Source of the DNA: Bryobacterales bacterium
GTDB lineage: Bacteria; Acidobacteriota; Terriglobia; Bryobacterales; Bryobacteraceae
Direction of reading: 5' to 3'
Length of the DNA stretch: 33,434 bases
NCBI GenBank assembly: GCA_020847975.1
Contig: JADLBD010000005.1
Location: forward strand, 1 to 33,434
Shown: piece by piece, positions 18,124-25,098 of the stretch
Layout of the letters: the number at the start of each line of letters is the position of its first letter
Numbering within the stretch: the stretch's first letter is position 1
The notes under the pieces: generated by a model
Seen by the model: only the letters and a program-made list of their open reading frames with translations
Told to the model about the DNA's origin: nothing
Database searches by the model: none
Position numbers and translations under genes: made by a program

Positions 18124-19359
18124 TCATTCGGAAGCCCGGCGCTCGGCCTGGGGCAAAGCGTCCTCCTGTCCGGATACCACCACTTTTACGCCGGTATCGA
18201 GCCGCGCCAAACTCGAGGTGGCCACGGTTTCTCCGTTCTGCAAGCCTTCCATGATTTCCACTTCGTGATCGAAGCGATCACCCAGCTTCACGTCGCGCGC
18301 TTCGATGACGCCCGAGTTCACCACGTACGTCTTGTTGGAACCCAGGACGTAACTGACCGCGGTGGCGGGAACCACCAGGATACGCTCCGTCTTGTCCGTC
18401 AGGATCCGCGCACGCGCGTACGATCCGGGTTTCAGTTCGCTCTTGGAATTGCCAATCAAAGCCTCGACAACAAATGTCCGCTTGGATTGGTCCACGGTGG
18501 GAGAAATTCTCCAGATCTTCCCTTCAAACGTTCGATCCGCAAACGCTTCCACGGATACCTTTGTTTGTTGGCCCGTCTTCACCCAGGGAGCCATCCGCTC
18601 CGGCACCTCGATCCGCAGGCGGATTGGGTCTGTCTTCACCAGCGTCAGGAGCGGAGCATTCGGCCGGACATATTGGCCCACGGTTACCTGCCGGTCCTTG
18701 ACTGAGGCCGCATAGGGAGCGCGGACAGTGGTGTCGCGCAGTTTCTTCCGCTGCAAGTCCAACTGGGCCTTGAACCGCTCGACTTCCTGCTGAAGATTAC
18801 GCGTCTGGTTGATAGTGGAATCGTAGGCAGCCTGCATGGCCTGCAACCTTGCCGAGGCCTGGTCGAGGTCGCTCTTGGCGCCGATTCCCTGCTCCACCAG
18901 GCTTTTCAACCGATCGAAGCGTTGCCGCGCTTCCAGCAGGTCCGCCGCCGCCCTCCGCACATCGGGAGCCTGCCGCACATCGGCCAGGCGGTCCTTTTCC
19001 GAAGTCAGGCCCAGCCGCTCGAGCGATTGGCGCAGTTGCGCTTCATTCTGCGCCAGCAGGTAGCGCTGTTCTTCATCGGAGATGTGAACCAGAACCTGCC
19101 CATGGCTCACGGTGTCTCCCAAGTCCACGTTTACCTGGTCTACCTTGCCTTCAATCTCAGCGGATACCAGGACTTCATCATAGGGGAAGAGCGTTCCTAC
19201 CGATTCCACCATGCGAATGATCTGTTTGGGGTGGACATTGGCGACGCGGACCTCGACGGGTCCGGAATCCTTTTTCGCCTCGGTCGGCTTCTGCCTGCCG
19301 CAGGCGAAGAAAAAGAGAAGAAATGCGCTGAGCGCGAGTTGCCGCAAGAACTTCATCAC
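18124..19359 (-). CDS. RND-type efflux periplasmic adaptor lipoprotein
   Basis: This 411-residue HlyD/AcrA-type membrane fusion protein links an inner-membrane pump to an outer-membrane channel. A lipoprotein signal with Cys in FFFACG is present. The first half-lipoyl motif follows (VSAEIEGKVDQVNVDLGDTVSHGQVLVHI), then a long alpha-helical hairpin at about residues 95-215. The second lipoyl half (TTVRAPYAASVKDRQVTVGQY) comes next, then a beta-barrel part with LRIEVPERMAPWVKTGQ and a C-terminal membrane-proximal domain. No inner-membrane RND pump or TolC partner is adjacent; the next gene on the strand is a VWA protein. It may work with a pump encoded elsewhere. It is divergent from the c-di-GMP protein gene, with a 140-bp gap holding both promoters. 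Confidence 0.88.
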   Translation of the reverse strand: MMKFLRQLALSAFLLFFFACGRQKPTEAKKDSGPVEVRVANVHPKQIIRMVESVGTLFPYDEVLVSAEIEGKVDQVNVDLGDTVSHGQVLVHISDEEQRYLLAQNEAQLRQSLERLGLTSEKDRLADVRQAPDVRRAAADLLEARQRFDRLKSLVEQGIGAKSDLDQASARLQAMQAAYDSTINQTRNLQQEVERFKAQLDLQRKKLRDTTVRAPYAASVKDRQVTVGQYVRPNAPLLTLVKTDPIRLRIEVPERMAPWVKTGQQTKVSVEAFADRTFEGKIWRISPTVDQSKRTFVVEALIGNSKSELKPGSYARARILTDKTERILVVPATAVSYVLGSNKTYVVNSGVIEARDVKLGDRFDHEVEIMEGLQNGETVATSSLARLDTGVKVVVSGQEDALPQAERRASE

Positions 19360-19499
19360 TAGTCCGTAACTACAGATTGTACTGAATTTGCCCCGACTTC
19401 AACCTTCTCCCTATTTAATCCTGACCAAGTGCCGATTAAAGGATCATGCGGTGAAGACTGTGCGCGCAGGAACTGCACGTCTTGCGCCAACGATCGTGC

Positions 19500-21914
19500 A
19501 TGGAACGCCCGGCGAAATTCTTCTTCTACATCGTCATCACCCTGGGAGCCCTCAGCTTCGCCGCCGGGTTGTATCCGTTTGTCTCGGAAAATCCACTCCG
19601 CTACGCCGTCTTTCTCACCGCCGCCGTCCTCGCCTCCGGCATCCGGCTCAGTATGCCCACCGTGCGGGGTACGCTTTCCATCAACTTCATCTTCACCCTC
19701 ATCGGCATCATTGCCCTCAGCCGTTCCGAGACGATGCTCCTGGCTGTTCTGGTCACATTCATCCAATGCGTTTGGCGGCCGGAGCGCAAGCTCACGGGCC
19801 TGCAACTGGCCTTCAACCTGGCCAATATCGCCACTTCTGTCATGGCCAGCTATTCGGTCTATGTGTCGTGGCGCTTTCCGGACCTGTCGATCGACATGCC
19901 GCTGCGCCTGCTGCTGGCCACCTCTGTCTATTTCGTGGTGAACGGCTTTCCCGTGGCCGCGGCCATCAGCTTCACCGAGCACAAGACGATGGCCGCCGCC
20001 TGGCGCGAGTGTAACACCTGGAGTCTGCCCTATTACCTGGTGGGAGCGATTGCCGCGGGAGCTTTCAGTTTCCTCAAGCAAACCATCGGCTGGCCGATGC
20101 TGATGCTGATCATCCCGTTCATTTACCTTCTCTACCGGCACTACCGCCTCTACGTCGGCCAGTTGGAGGCGGAAAAGAAGCATTCCGGCGAAATGGCAGG
20201 ACTGCACATACGCACCATCGAGGCGCTTGCTCTGGCCATTGAGGCCAAGGACCACACTTCCCACAACCACCTCGACCGCATCCAGCAGTTCGCCATCGCT
20301 CTCGGCGAGAACCTTGGAATCACCGGGCCGGATCTGGAAGCGCTCCGGGCCGCTTCCCTCCTTCACGACATCGGCAAGCTGGCTGTGCCGGAGCATATCA
20401 TTTCCAAGCCTGGAAAACTAACCCGCGAAGAGTTCGAGAAGTTGAAGATCCATCCTCTGGTGGGAGCGGAAATCCTCGAGCGGGTCAAGTTTCCCTATCC
20501 TGTTGTTCCCATCGTTCGCCATCACCACGAAAAGTGGAACGGGGGCGGCTATCCGGATGGACTGGCGGGGGAACAGATCCCCCTCGGCGCTCGCGTGCTG
20601 GCGGTAGCGGAGATGTTCGAAGCGCTCACGTCCGGCCAGTCCCGGGAACGCGCCATGACCTCCGCGGAAGCTGCGGCTTATATCGCGGCCGAGTCGGGAA
20701 TCTCGTTTGACCCGCGCGTGGTCGAGGTCTTGGAAAAGCGTCACCAACACCTGGAACAACTGGCGCTCGATCATGTCTCGGACCGCACCAAACTCACCAC
20801 CGAGTTTGTTTTCAAAGAGGGCAAGAGTTTCACTCCGGATTCCCGTCCGCGCACGGAGAGAGGGCAGACGGGTTTTCTGGCCTCCATCGCCGCCGCCCGG
20901 CAGGAGGCTCAGGCATTGTTCGAGTTGGCGCAGGAATTGGGCAACTCGCTGAGCCTGGACGAGACCCTCTCCGTCTTTGCGGTCCGTTTGCGGCGTGCGG
21001 TTCCCTTTGATGCGATTGCCGTCTACGTCCGCCGGGAGTCGCACTTGCGCCCGGAATACGTGAGCGGGGAGAACGTGCGCGCCTTCGCGGCTTTGGAAGT
21101 TCCCATTGGATCGGGCCTGTCGGGGTGGGTAGCCGAGAACCGCAAAGCGATTCTCAATGGCAACCCATGGCTCGAAGCCGGCTACAAGGAAGAGCAGGGC
21201 CGCTCCGCTTCCCTGCGATCCGCTCTCGCCGTTCCTCTCGAAGGGGCCAACGGCGTGGTGGGCGTTCTTACGTTGTACAGCACCGAGAGGGACAACTTCA
21301 GCAAAGACCATCTGCGCCTGCTGCAAGCGATCAGCACGAAAACCGCGCTGTCCATCGAGAATGCCCTCAAGTACCGGCAAGCCGAGAGCTCCGCGTCCAC
21401 CGATTATCTCACCGGACTGTTCAATGCGCGATCGCTTTTCCTCCACCTGGACAGCGAACTGGCACGCTGCCGGCGATTGGAAGCCCCGCTCGCCGTGCTG
21501 GTCAGCGACCTCGACGGCTTCAAACAGGTGAACGACCGCTTTGGCCATCTGGAAGGCAACAAGCTGCTGCAGCGCGTGGCGCACAAACTCAAGGAGAGCT
21601 GCCGCGAATATGATTGCGTGGCGCGTATGGGAGGCGACGAGTTTGTCCTCGTGTTGCCGGGCCTCACGCCGGAGGTGGTCAAGTCCATGGTTCCCCGGCT
21701 GCGCGAAACAGTGAAGACAGCGGGCCGCGAGGTGCTCGCTGAGGACATCATCGGCTTCAGCGTCGGCGAAGCGTACTTCCCCGCTGATGGCGCCGACGCC
21801 GAGCAACTGCTGGCCGAAGCCGACAAACGCATGTACCAATTCAAAGCCAGATCGAAGCTGCTGCGCTCCAAAGTAGGCGGCTTCGACTTCGATGTCAAGT
21901 CCACCATCGCCTGA
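19500..21914 (+). CDS. Membrane HD-GYP / GAF / GGDEF bifunctional c-di-GMP protein
   Basis: The ATG at 19500 gives an 804-residue protein with several hydrophobic segments in residues 7-215 that resemble a multi-pass MASE-like sensor. An HD-GYP phosphodiesterase domain (about 230-430) carries EAKD and His257, HDIGK at 289, HHHE at 341-344 and GGGYPDGLAGEQIP at 348. A GAF domain follows at about 460-620. The C-terminal GGDEF domain (about 630-790) has an intact GGDEF at 711-715 and an RxxD inhibitory site (REYD) five residues before it. Both synthesis and breakdown of c-di-GMP are therefore possible. In HD-GYP the usual 'ADxFDAL' metal strand reads AEMFEAL, so an Asp is replaced by Glu. The HD-GYP domain precedes GAF-GGDEF, which is an uncommon order. 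An upstream in-frame TTG at 19482 is less likely. Confidence 0.92.
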   Translation: MERPAKFFFYIVITLGALSFAAGLYPFVSENPLRYAVFLTAAVLASGIRLSMPTVRGTLSINFIFTLIGIIALSRSETMLLAVLVTFIQCVWRPERKLTGLQLAFNLANIATSVMASYSVYVSWRFPDLSIDMPLRLLLATSVYFVVNGFPVAAAISFTEHKTMAAAWRECNTWSLPYYLVGAIAAGAFSFLKQTIGWPMLMLIIPFIYLLYRHYRLYVGQLEAEKKHSGEMAGLHIRTIEALALAIEAKDHTSHNHLDRIQQFAIALGENLGITGPDLEALRAASLLHDIGKLAVPEHIISKPGKLTREEFEKLKIHPLVGAEILERVKFPYPVVPIVRHHHEKWNGGGYPDGLAGEQIPLGARVLAVAEMFEALTSGQSRERAMTSAEAAAYIAAESGISFDPRVVEVLEKRHQHLEQLALDHVSDRTKLTTEFVFKEGKSFTPDSRPRTERGQTGFLASIAAARQEAQALFELAQELGNSLSLDETLSVFAVRLRRAVPFDAIAVYVRRESHLRPEYVSGENVRAFAALEVPIGSGLSGWVAENRKAILNGNPWLEAGYKEEQGRSASLRSALAVPLEGANGVVGVLTLYSTERDNFSKDHLRLLQAISTKTALSIENALKYRQAESSASTDYLTGLFNARSLFLHLDSELARCRRLEAPLAVLVSDLDGFKQVNDRFGHLEGNKLLQRVAHKLKESCREYDCVARMGGDEFVLVLPGLTPEVVKSMVPRLRETVKTAGREVLAEDIIGFSVGEAYFPADGADAEQLLAEADKRMYQFKARSKLLRSKVGGFDFDVKSTIA

Positions 21915-21954
21915 AGTTTTCACGCGCCGTCAAGCGTGGATTATGATTGATGTC

Positions 21955-23205
21955 ATGCAACGACGTCAATTCCTCGTCGCGGCGTCCGCCGCCGCTTCCC
22001 AGGCCTGGGCCGGAGCCAATGATCGCGTACGGCTCGCCATCATCGGAGTCGGCTCACGCGGATCGGCGCATATCAAGGAGATCCTTCCTGTTGCCAACGT
22101 CGAGATCGGCGCCGTGGTGGATGTGGACGGCCGGCGCACGGAAGCCGCCGCCTCCACCATCTTTCAGAAAACAGGCAAGCGCCCCAAGATCGAAACCGAC
22201 ATGCGCCGCGTCTTCGAGGACAAATCCATTGACGCGGTAACCATCGCCACCACCAACCACTGGCACACGCTCACAGCCGTCTGGGCCATGCAGGCCGGCA
22301 AGGATGTGTATGTGGAAAAGCCCGTCTCGCATAACATCTTCGAGGGCATCAAGCTGGTGGAATGCGCGCGCAAATACAACCGCATCGCCTGCGGCGGTAC
22401 GCAGCGCCGCTGGTGGGGCCGCTGGCGCAAAGCCGTGGAGATGATCCACAACGGCGCCATCGGCGACATCTACCAGTCGAACTTCTTCTTCCCCGGACAT
22501 CGCGATTCCATCGGATTCAAGGAGCCCAAGGAACCGCCCGCATGGCTCAACTGGGACCTCTGGGTGGGACCCGCCCCCATGCAGCCTTACCACGAGAACC
22601 TCGTCCACTATAACTGGCACTGGTTCTGGGATTTCGGAAACGGCGAACTCGGCAACAACGGCATCCACCTGCTCGACGTTTGCCGCTGGGCCATGGGCAA
22701 GCGGCTTCCGGTGCGGGTCCAGTGCACCGGCGGCCGCTTCGGCTACAAGGACCAGGCGCAGACGCCCAACACGCAGAACGTCACCTGGGTCTATGAAGAT
22801 GGCTCGATGATGGTGGGCCAGCTCCGCGGGCTCTACACCGCCGAGCCCATGTCCTGGGACTTCTTCGGCTCCAAAGGCCACATGCACATGATGGCCGACG
22901 GCCGCTTCCAGATCACCATGGGCCGGAACAAGTCGCCGGAACCCGAGCCCGAGTGTCCGCCGAACCTCTCCCACTTCGGAAACTTCGCCGACGCCATTCG
23001 CGCCCGCGATCCCAAACTGCTGCATGCCGAAATCGAGGAAACCGCCCTCTCGACGGCCCATTGCCACCTTGGCAACATCGCTTACCGCCTCAACCGCGAG
23101 TTGCGCTTCGATCCCGCGCGGATGCAATTCCGCAACGATGCCGAAGCCGACAAGATGATCACACGCGACTACCGCAAACCCTACGTGGTGCCCGAGCAAG
23201 TCTAA
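21955..23205 (+). CDS. Tat-exported Gfo/Idh/MocA family oxidoreductase
   Basis: This NAD(P)-dependent sugar or inositol-type oxidoreductase has 416 residues. A Tat-like signal (MQRRQFLVAASAAASQAWA) decides the start at the second ATG, though an ATG at 21943 is also possible. The Rossmann motif GVGSRG lies at residues 31-36. The family EKP motif is at 121-123 in YVEKPVSHN. The conserved segment WDFGNGELGNNGIHLLDVCRWAMG carries the catalytic HLLD-type histidine region. Such exported members are abundant in Acidobacteria and Planctomycetes and include glycosidase-like GH109 relatives; no substrate is assigned. It starts 40 bp after the c-di-GMP gene. Its 3' end overlaps the 3' end of the converging universal stress protein gene. 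Confidence 0.9.
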   Translation: MQRRQFLVAASAAASQAWAGANDRVRLAIIGVGSRGSAHIKEILPVANVEIGAVVDVDGRRTEAAASTIFQKTGKRPKIETDMRRVFEDKSIDAVTIATTNHWHTLTAVWAMQAGKDVYVEKPVSHNIFEGIKLVECARKYNRIACGGTQRRWWGRWRKAVEMIHNGAIGDIYQSNFFFPGHRDSIGFKEPKEPPAWLNWDLWVGPAPMQPYHENLVHYNWHWFWDFGNGELGNNGIHLLDVCRWAMGKRLPVRVQCTGGRFGYKDQAQTPNTQNVTWVYEDGSMMVGQLRGLYTAEPMSWDFFGSKGHMHMMADGRFQITMGRNKSPEPEPECPPNLSHFGNFADAIRARDPKLLHAEIEETALSTAHCHLGNIAYRLNRELRFDPARMQFRNDAEADKMITRDYRKPYVVPEQV

Positions 23206-23707
23206 GGCTGCGCGCTACCACCCGTCCGGAGTCTATACCGCGCTCCTCGTCAAGCGGTTCATAGCCGTACAGCGGGACTTCGCTCTCGAAGGTTTCGTCG
23301 TTCTTTCGGCGAATCACCTGCACCGAACAACGGGCGCGCCTCACCACCGAGAGAGTCACACTGCCTGCGCGCTCGCACCCATGGTCATTGCCGTTAGCGC
23401 CAAGAATGATCCAATCGGCATGCCACCGGTCTGCCTCGGCGAGGATGGCGCTGCCCGCATTGCCTGCACGCATTCCCACCTCCGTGACAATTCCTGCTTC
23501 GCCCAGGATATCCACCGCCTCGGCCATCAAGTCCATGACCTCGCTCGGGATGCTTCCTGCGACATCTTCGTAGGCGGAGAACAAGCGTACAACGGTGCCT
23601 GCCGGCCACACTCCCTCCGCCACGGATTGCACCGCTGCGGCCGAGCCCGCAGATCCATCAATGGCCAACAATACTCTGGGATGGCAATGGTCATTACTCA
23701 GTTCCAT
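23159..23707 (-). CDS. Universal stress protein (UspA family)
   Basis: This is a single Usp domain of about 182 residues. It begins HPRVLLAIDGSAGSAAAVQ, the typical first strand with Asp. It ends its domain with ADWIILGANGNDHGCERAGSVTLSVVRRARCSVQVIR. That segment is a nearly canonical nucleotide-binding loop: the G-2x-G spacing is correct, and 8 instead of 9 residues precede the last G-S. I chose the ATG at 23707, preceded by AAAGGAG but only three bases away; an in-frame ATG at 23728 is an alternative. The last 25 or so residues overlap the end of the converging oxidoreductase gene on the other strand and look unrelated to the Usp domain, so the native C-terminus may have been extended by loss of an earlier stop. 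Confidence 0.85.
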   Translation of the reverse strand: MELSNDHCHPRVLLAIDGSAGSAAAVQSVAEGVWPAGTVVRLFSAYEDVAGSIPSEVMDLMAEAVDILGEAGIVTEVGMRAGNAGSAILAEADRWHADWIILGANGNDHGCERAGSVTLSVVRRARCSVQVIRRKNDETFESEVPLYGYEPLDEERGIDSGRVVARSLRLARAPRRVCGSRV

Positions 23708-23768
23708 GTGCTCCTTTGCCTGAAGCATCGTCCCCCGTACCGGCGAGATGAAGGGATTCGAGCAGGAA

Positions 23769-23978
23769 TCATGCCAAAGAGCCAAGGCGCATGATGTGAA
23801 CCAGTTGCGGCAAGGGGAACTGCTTGCAGACCCGCAAGAGGGCGTGGATGGCGGTAATTCTTACGCGCTGCTTGCCTGCCGTCCGAAGCCGGCTCAACTG
23901 GTTGAAGACACTTCTGATTTGGGCAAATGGGGAGCGGCCGGGCACGGCAAAACTTACCATTTCCTGTTCAATTGTCAT
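23769..23978 (-). CDS. Possible small hypothetical protein in the uspA leader; weak
   Basis: A 69-residue frame on the same strand as and upstream of the universal stress protein starts MTIEQEMVSFAVPGRSPFAQ and ends in VCKQFPLPQLVHIMRLGSLA. I do not recognise it. Codon use is not clearly coding and no ribosome binding site is evident. It lies in a stretch of about 400 bp (23708-24118) that otherwise holds only the promoter regions for the stress protein (minus) and the small secreted protein (plus). A longer frame on the plus strand across the same bases is even less convincing. Confidence 0.2.
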   Translation of the reverse strand: MTIEQEMVSFAVPGRSPFAQIRSVFNQLSRLRTAGKQRVRITAIHALLRVCKQFPLPQLVHIMRLGSLA

Positions 23979-24118
23979 GAATTTTACGCATCGCGAGTGG
24001 CGTTCCGGCTAAGTTGCTGGAGGGAATGGGCTGATTCCCGCTCGCCGGGCCGGGTCGGCGATGCCGCGCGGGCAGTGGCCCGGTCCGTGCACTGCGGGCT
24101 TCCTGGAGGTGCTACGAA

Positions 24119-24472
24119 GTGCTGAAACTCGCTTCCGCTGTTCTTTTCTGCGGCCTGCTTCATGGGCTTCCGGCCGCAGTGGCAGTCGCTTTCCCCGCGC
24201 AGGCTGCTCCTTCTCCCCTCAAGAGCTATACCGGCGCCCTGGTGGGGGCTGATTGCAATCCCTCATCGAAGTCCGCAGCCTGTCAGGTCTCATCCACCAC
24301 GGTCCGGTTCGGCATCCTTCTGGGCGACAAGGTCTATGTCTTTGATGCGGCAGGCAATGCCATGGCGCAAAAGGAACTGAGGGCAACTGCCAAGGCCGGC
24401 AAGTTATCCGTTACCGTCAACGGCCAAGTGAAGGGCGTCATACTCGAGGTGGATAGCCTACAGATCTATTGA
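24119..24472 (+). CDS. Small secreted hypothetical protein
   Basis: This 117-residue protein starts at GTG, with GGAGGT eight bases upstream deciding the start. A signal peptide (MLKLASAVLFCGLLHGLPAAVAVAFPAQA) precedes the segment SPLKSYTGALVGADCNP and a pair of cysteines about ten residues apart. Short beta strands follow (VRFGILLGDKVYVFDAAGNA, KLSVTVNGQVKGVILEVDSL). The layout resembles small periplasmic beta-barrel or OB-like proteins often seen in Acidobacteria, in which a 'TGxxxDxxC' start is followed by a 'VTGxxxGxxIxVxSI' end. No function is known. It is 106 bp upstream of the tRNA gene and is probably monocistronic. Confidence 0.7.
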   Translation: MLKLASAVLFCGLLHGLPAAVAVAFPAQAAPSPLKSYTGALVGADCNPSSKSAACQVSSTTVRFGILLGDKVYVFDAAGNAMAQKELRATAKAGKLSVTVNGQVKGVILEVDSLQIY

Positions 24473-24507
24473 ACGCTTTGCGGCTCTGCAGAGGCCATGG
24501 CGTGGAG

Positions 24508-24535
24508 GACAGGAACGGAAAGACAGGAACGGAAA
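24508..24535. repeat. Tandem 14-bp repeat before tRNA-Phe
   Basis: The 14-mer GACAGGAACGGAAA occurs twice in direct, gap-free succession between the small secreted gene and the tRNA. It lies about 45 bp before the tRNA 5' end, where an upstream element of the tRNA promoter could be. No function is established. Confidence 0.85.
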
Positions 24536-24578
24536 CGTGCCATCGGAGGTACGTTCTGCTAAACTGGGAGTTCGCCAT

Positions 24579-24654
24579 GGCCAGGTAGCTCAGTTGGTAG
24601 AGCGCAGCCCTGAAAAGGCTGGCGTCGGCGGTTCGATTCCGTCCCTGGCCACCA
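24579..24654 (+). tRNA. tRNA-Phe (GAA)
   Basis: The 76-nt gene folds as a standard cloverleaf. The acceptor stem pairs GGCCAGG with CCTGGCC and the D arm is GCTC..GAGC with AGTTGGTA in the loop. The anticodon stem is CAGCC/GGCTG with loop CTGAAAA, giving anticodon GAA at 24612-24614. The T arm contains GGCGG TTCGATT CCGTC, allowing for one G-T pairing. The CCA end is encoded. An A73 discriminator and the GAA anticodon fit phenylalanine. Confidence 0.96.
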
Positions 24655-25069
24655 TTCCTTCAAACCTTTTCCAAGAACAGGCTCGACTTTCGCCTGAATC
24701 GCCGGTCCCACGTTCCCTGCAAACCGCGATGCGGCGTCGCGGGGGCGGCAGCCAGGCAGGCGGCGCGCTGCAACGAACCACACGGGACTGGACTGCGGAG
24801 TGAAGAAGCGCCGCCATTCCGTAGACCGGGAAATCGACAACAAGAACCGCCGATTGGCCAAAGCCCTGGGGAACCCAAGCTCCGCAGAAGGCGAACGGTT
24901 CGAAGATCGACTGCACGAGATCCCGCCGGATGAACATCCAAGCGTCGAAATTCCTCTCGGATTGGCTGGTAGTCCAGTATCCGTATGCCAGCACTCCAGC
25001 GTGGCGTAGCGTATGCGCCAGCGCGAAGACGGGCGGGAACCATCGAGTCGTCAGAATTCGCCGGATCAC
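24655..25069 (-). pseudogene. Possible remnant of a small membrane-protein gene
   Basis: The 444 bp between the tRNA and the FAD oxidoreductase hold no intact gene. On the minus strand a frame from a GTG at 25069 reads RWFPPVFALAHTLRHAGVLA, then YGYWTTSQSERNFDAWMFIR, then further hydrophobic and aromatic segments (FAFCGAWVPQGFG, VLVVDFPVYGMAALL). This looks protein-like and membrane-associated. After about residue 95 it becomes low-quality sequence, and no stop occurs until inside the antisense of the tRNA, so any original 3' end is lost. I do not recognise the family. The segment is bracketed by a 14-bp perfect direct repeat (24753-24766 and 25082-25095). Confidence 0.3.
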
Positions 25070-25098
25070 CAACCGGGGCGGCAGGCAGGCGGCGCCGT

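Noticed and set aside
23748..24125. A 125-codon plus-strand frame before the small secreted protein.
   Set aside because: It begins inside the 5' region of the stress protein gene, has no ribosome binding site and shows no family features; the GTG gene at 24119 has the proper signal.
24579..24654. tRNA-Phe as an integration site for a genomic island.
   Set aside because: No second copy of the tRNA 3' end and no tyrosine recombinase were found nearby in the window.
24590..24660. A short minus-strand peptide containing GIEPPTPAFSGLRSTN.
   Set aside because: This is the well-known false translation of the antisense of a tRNA gene and is not a protein.
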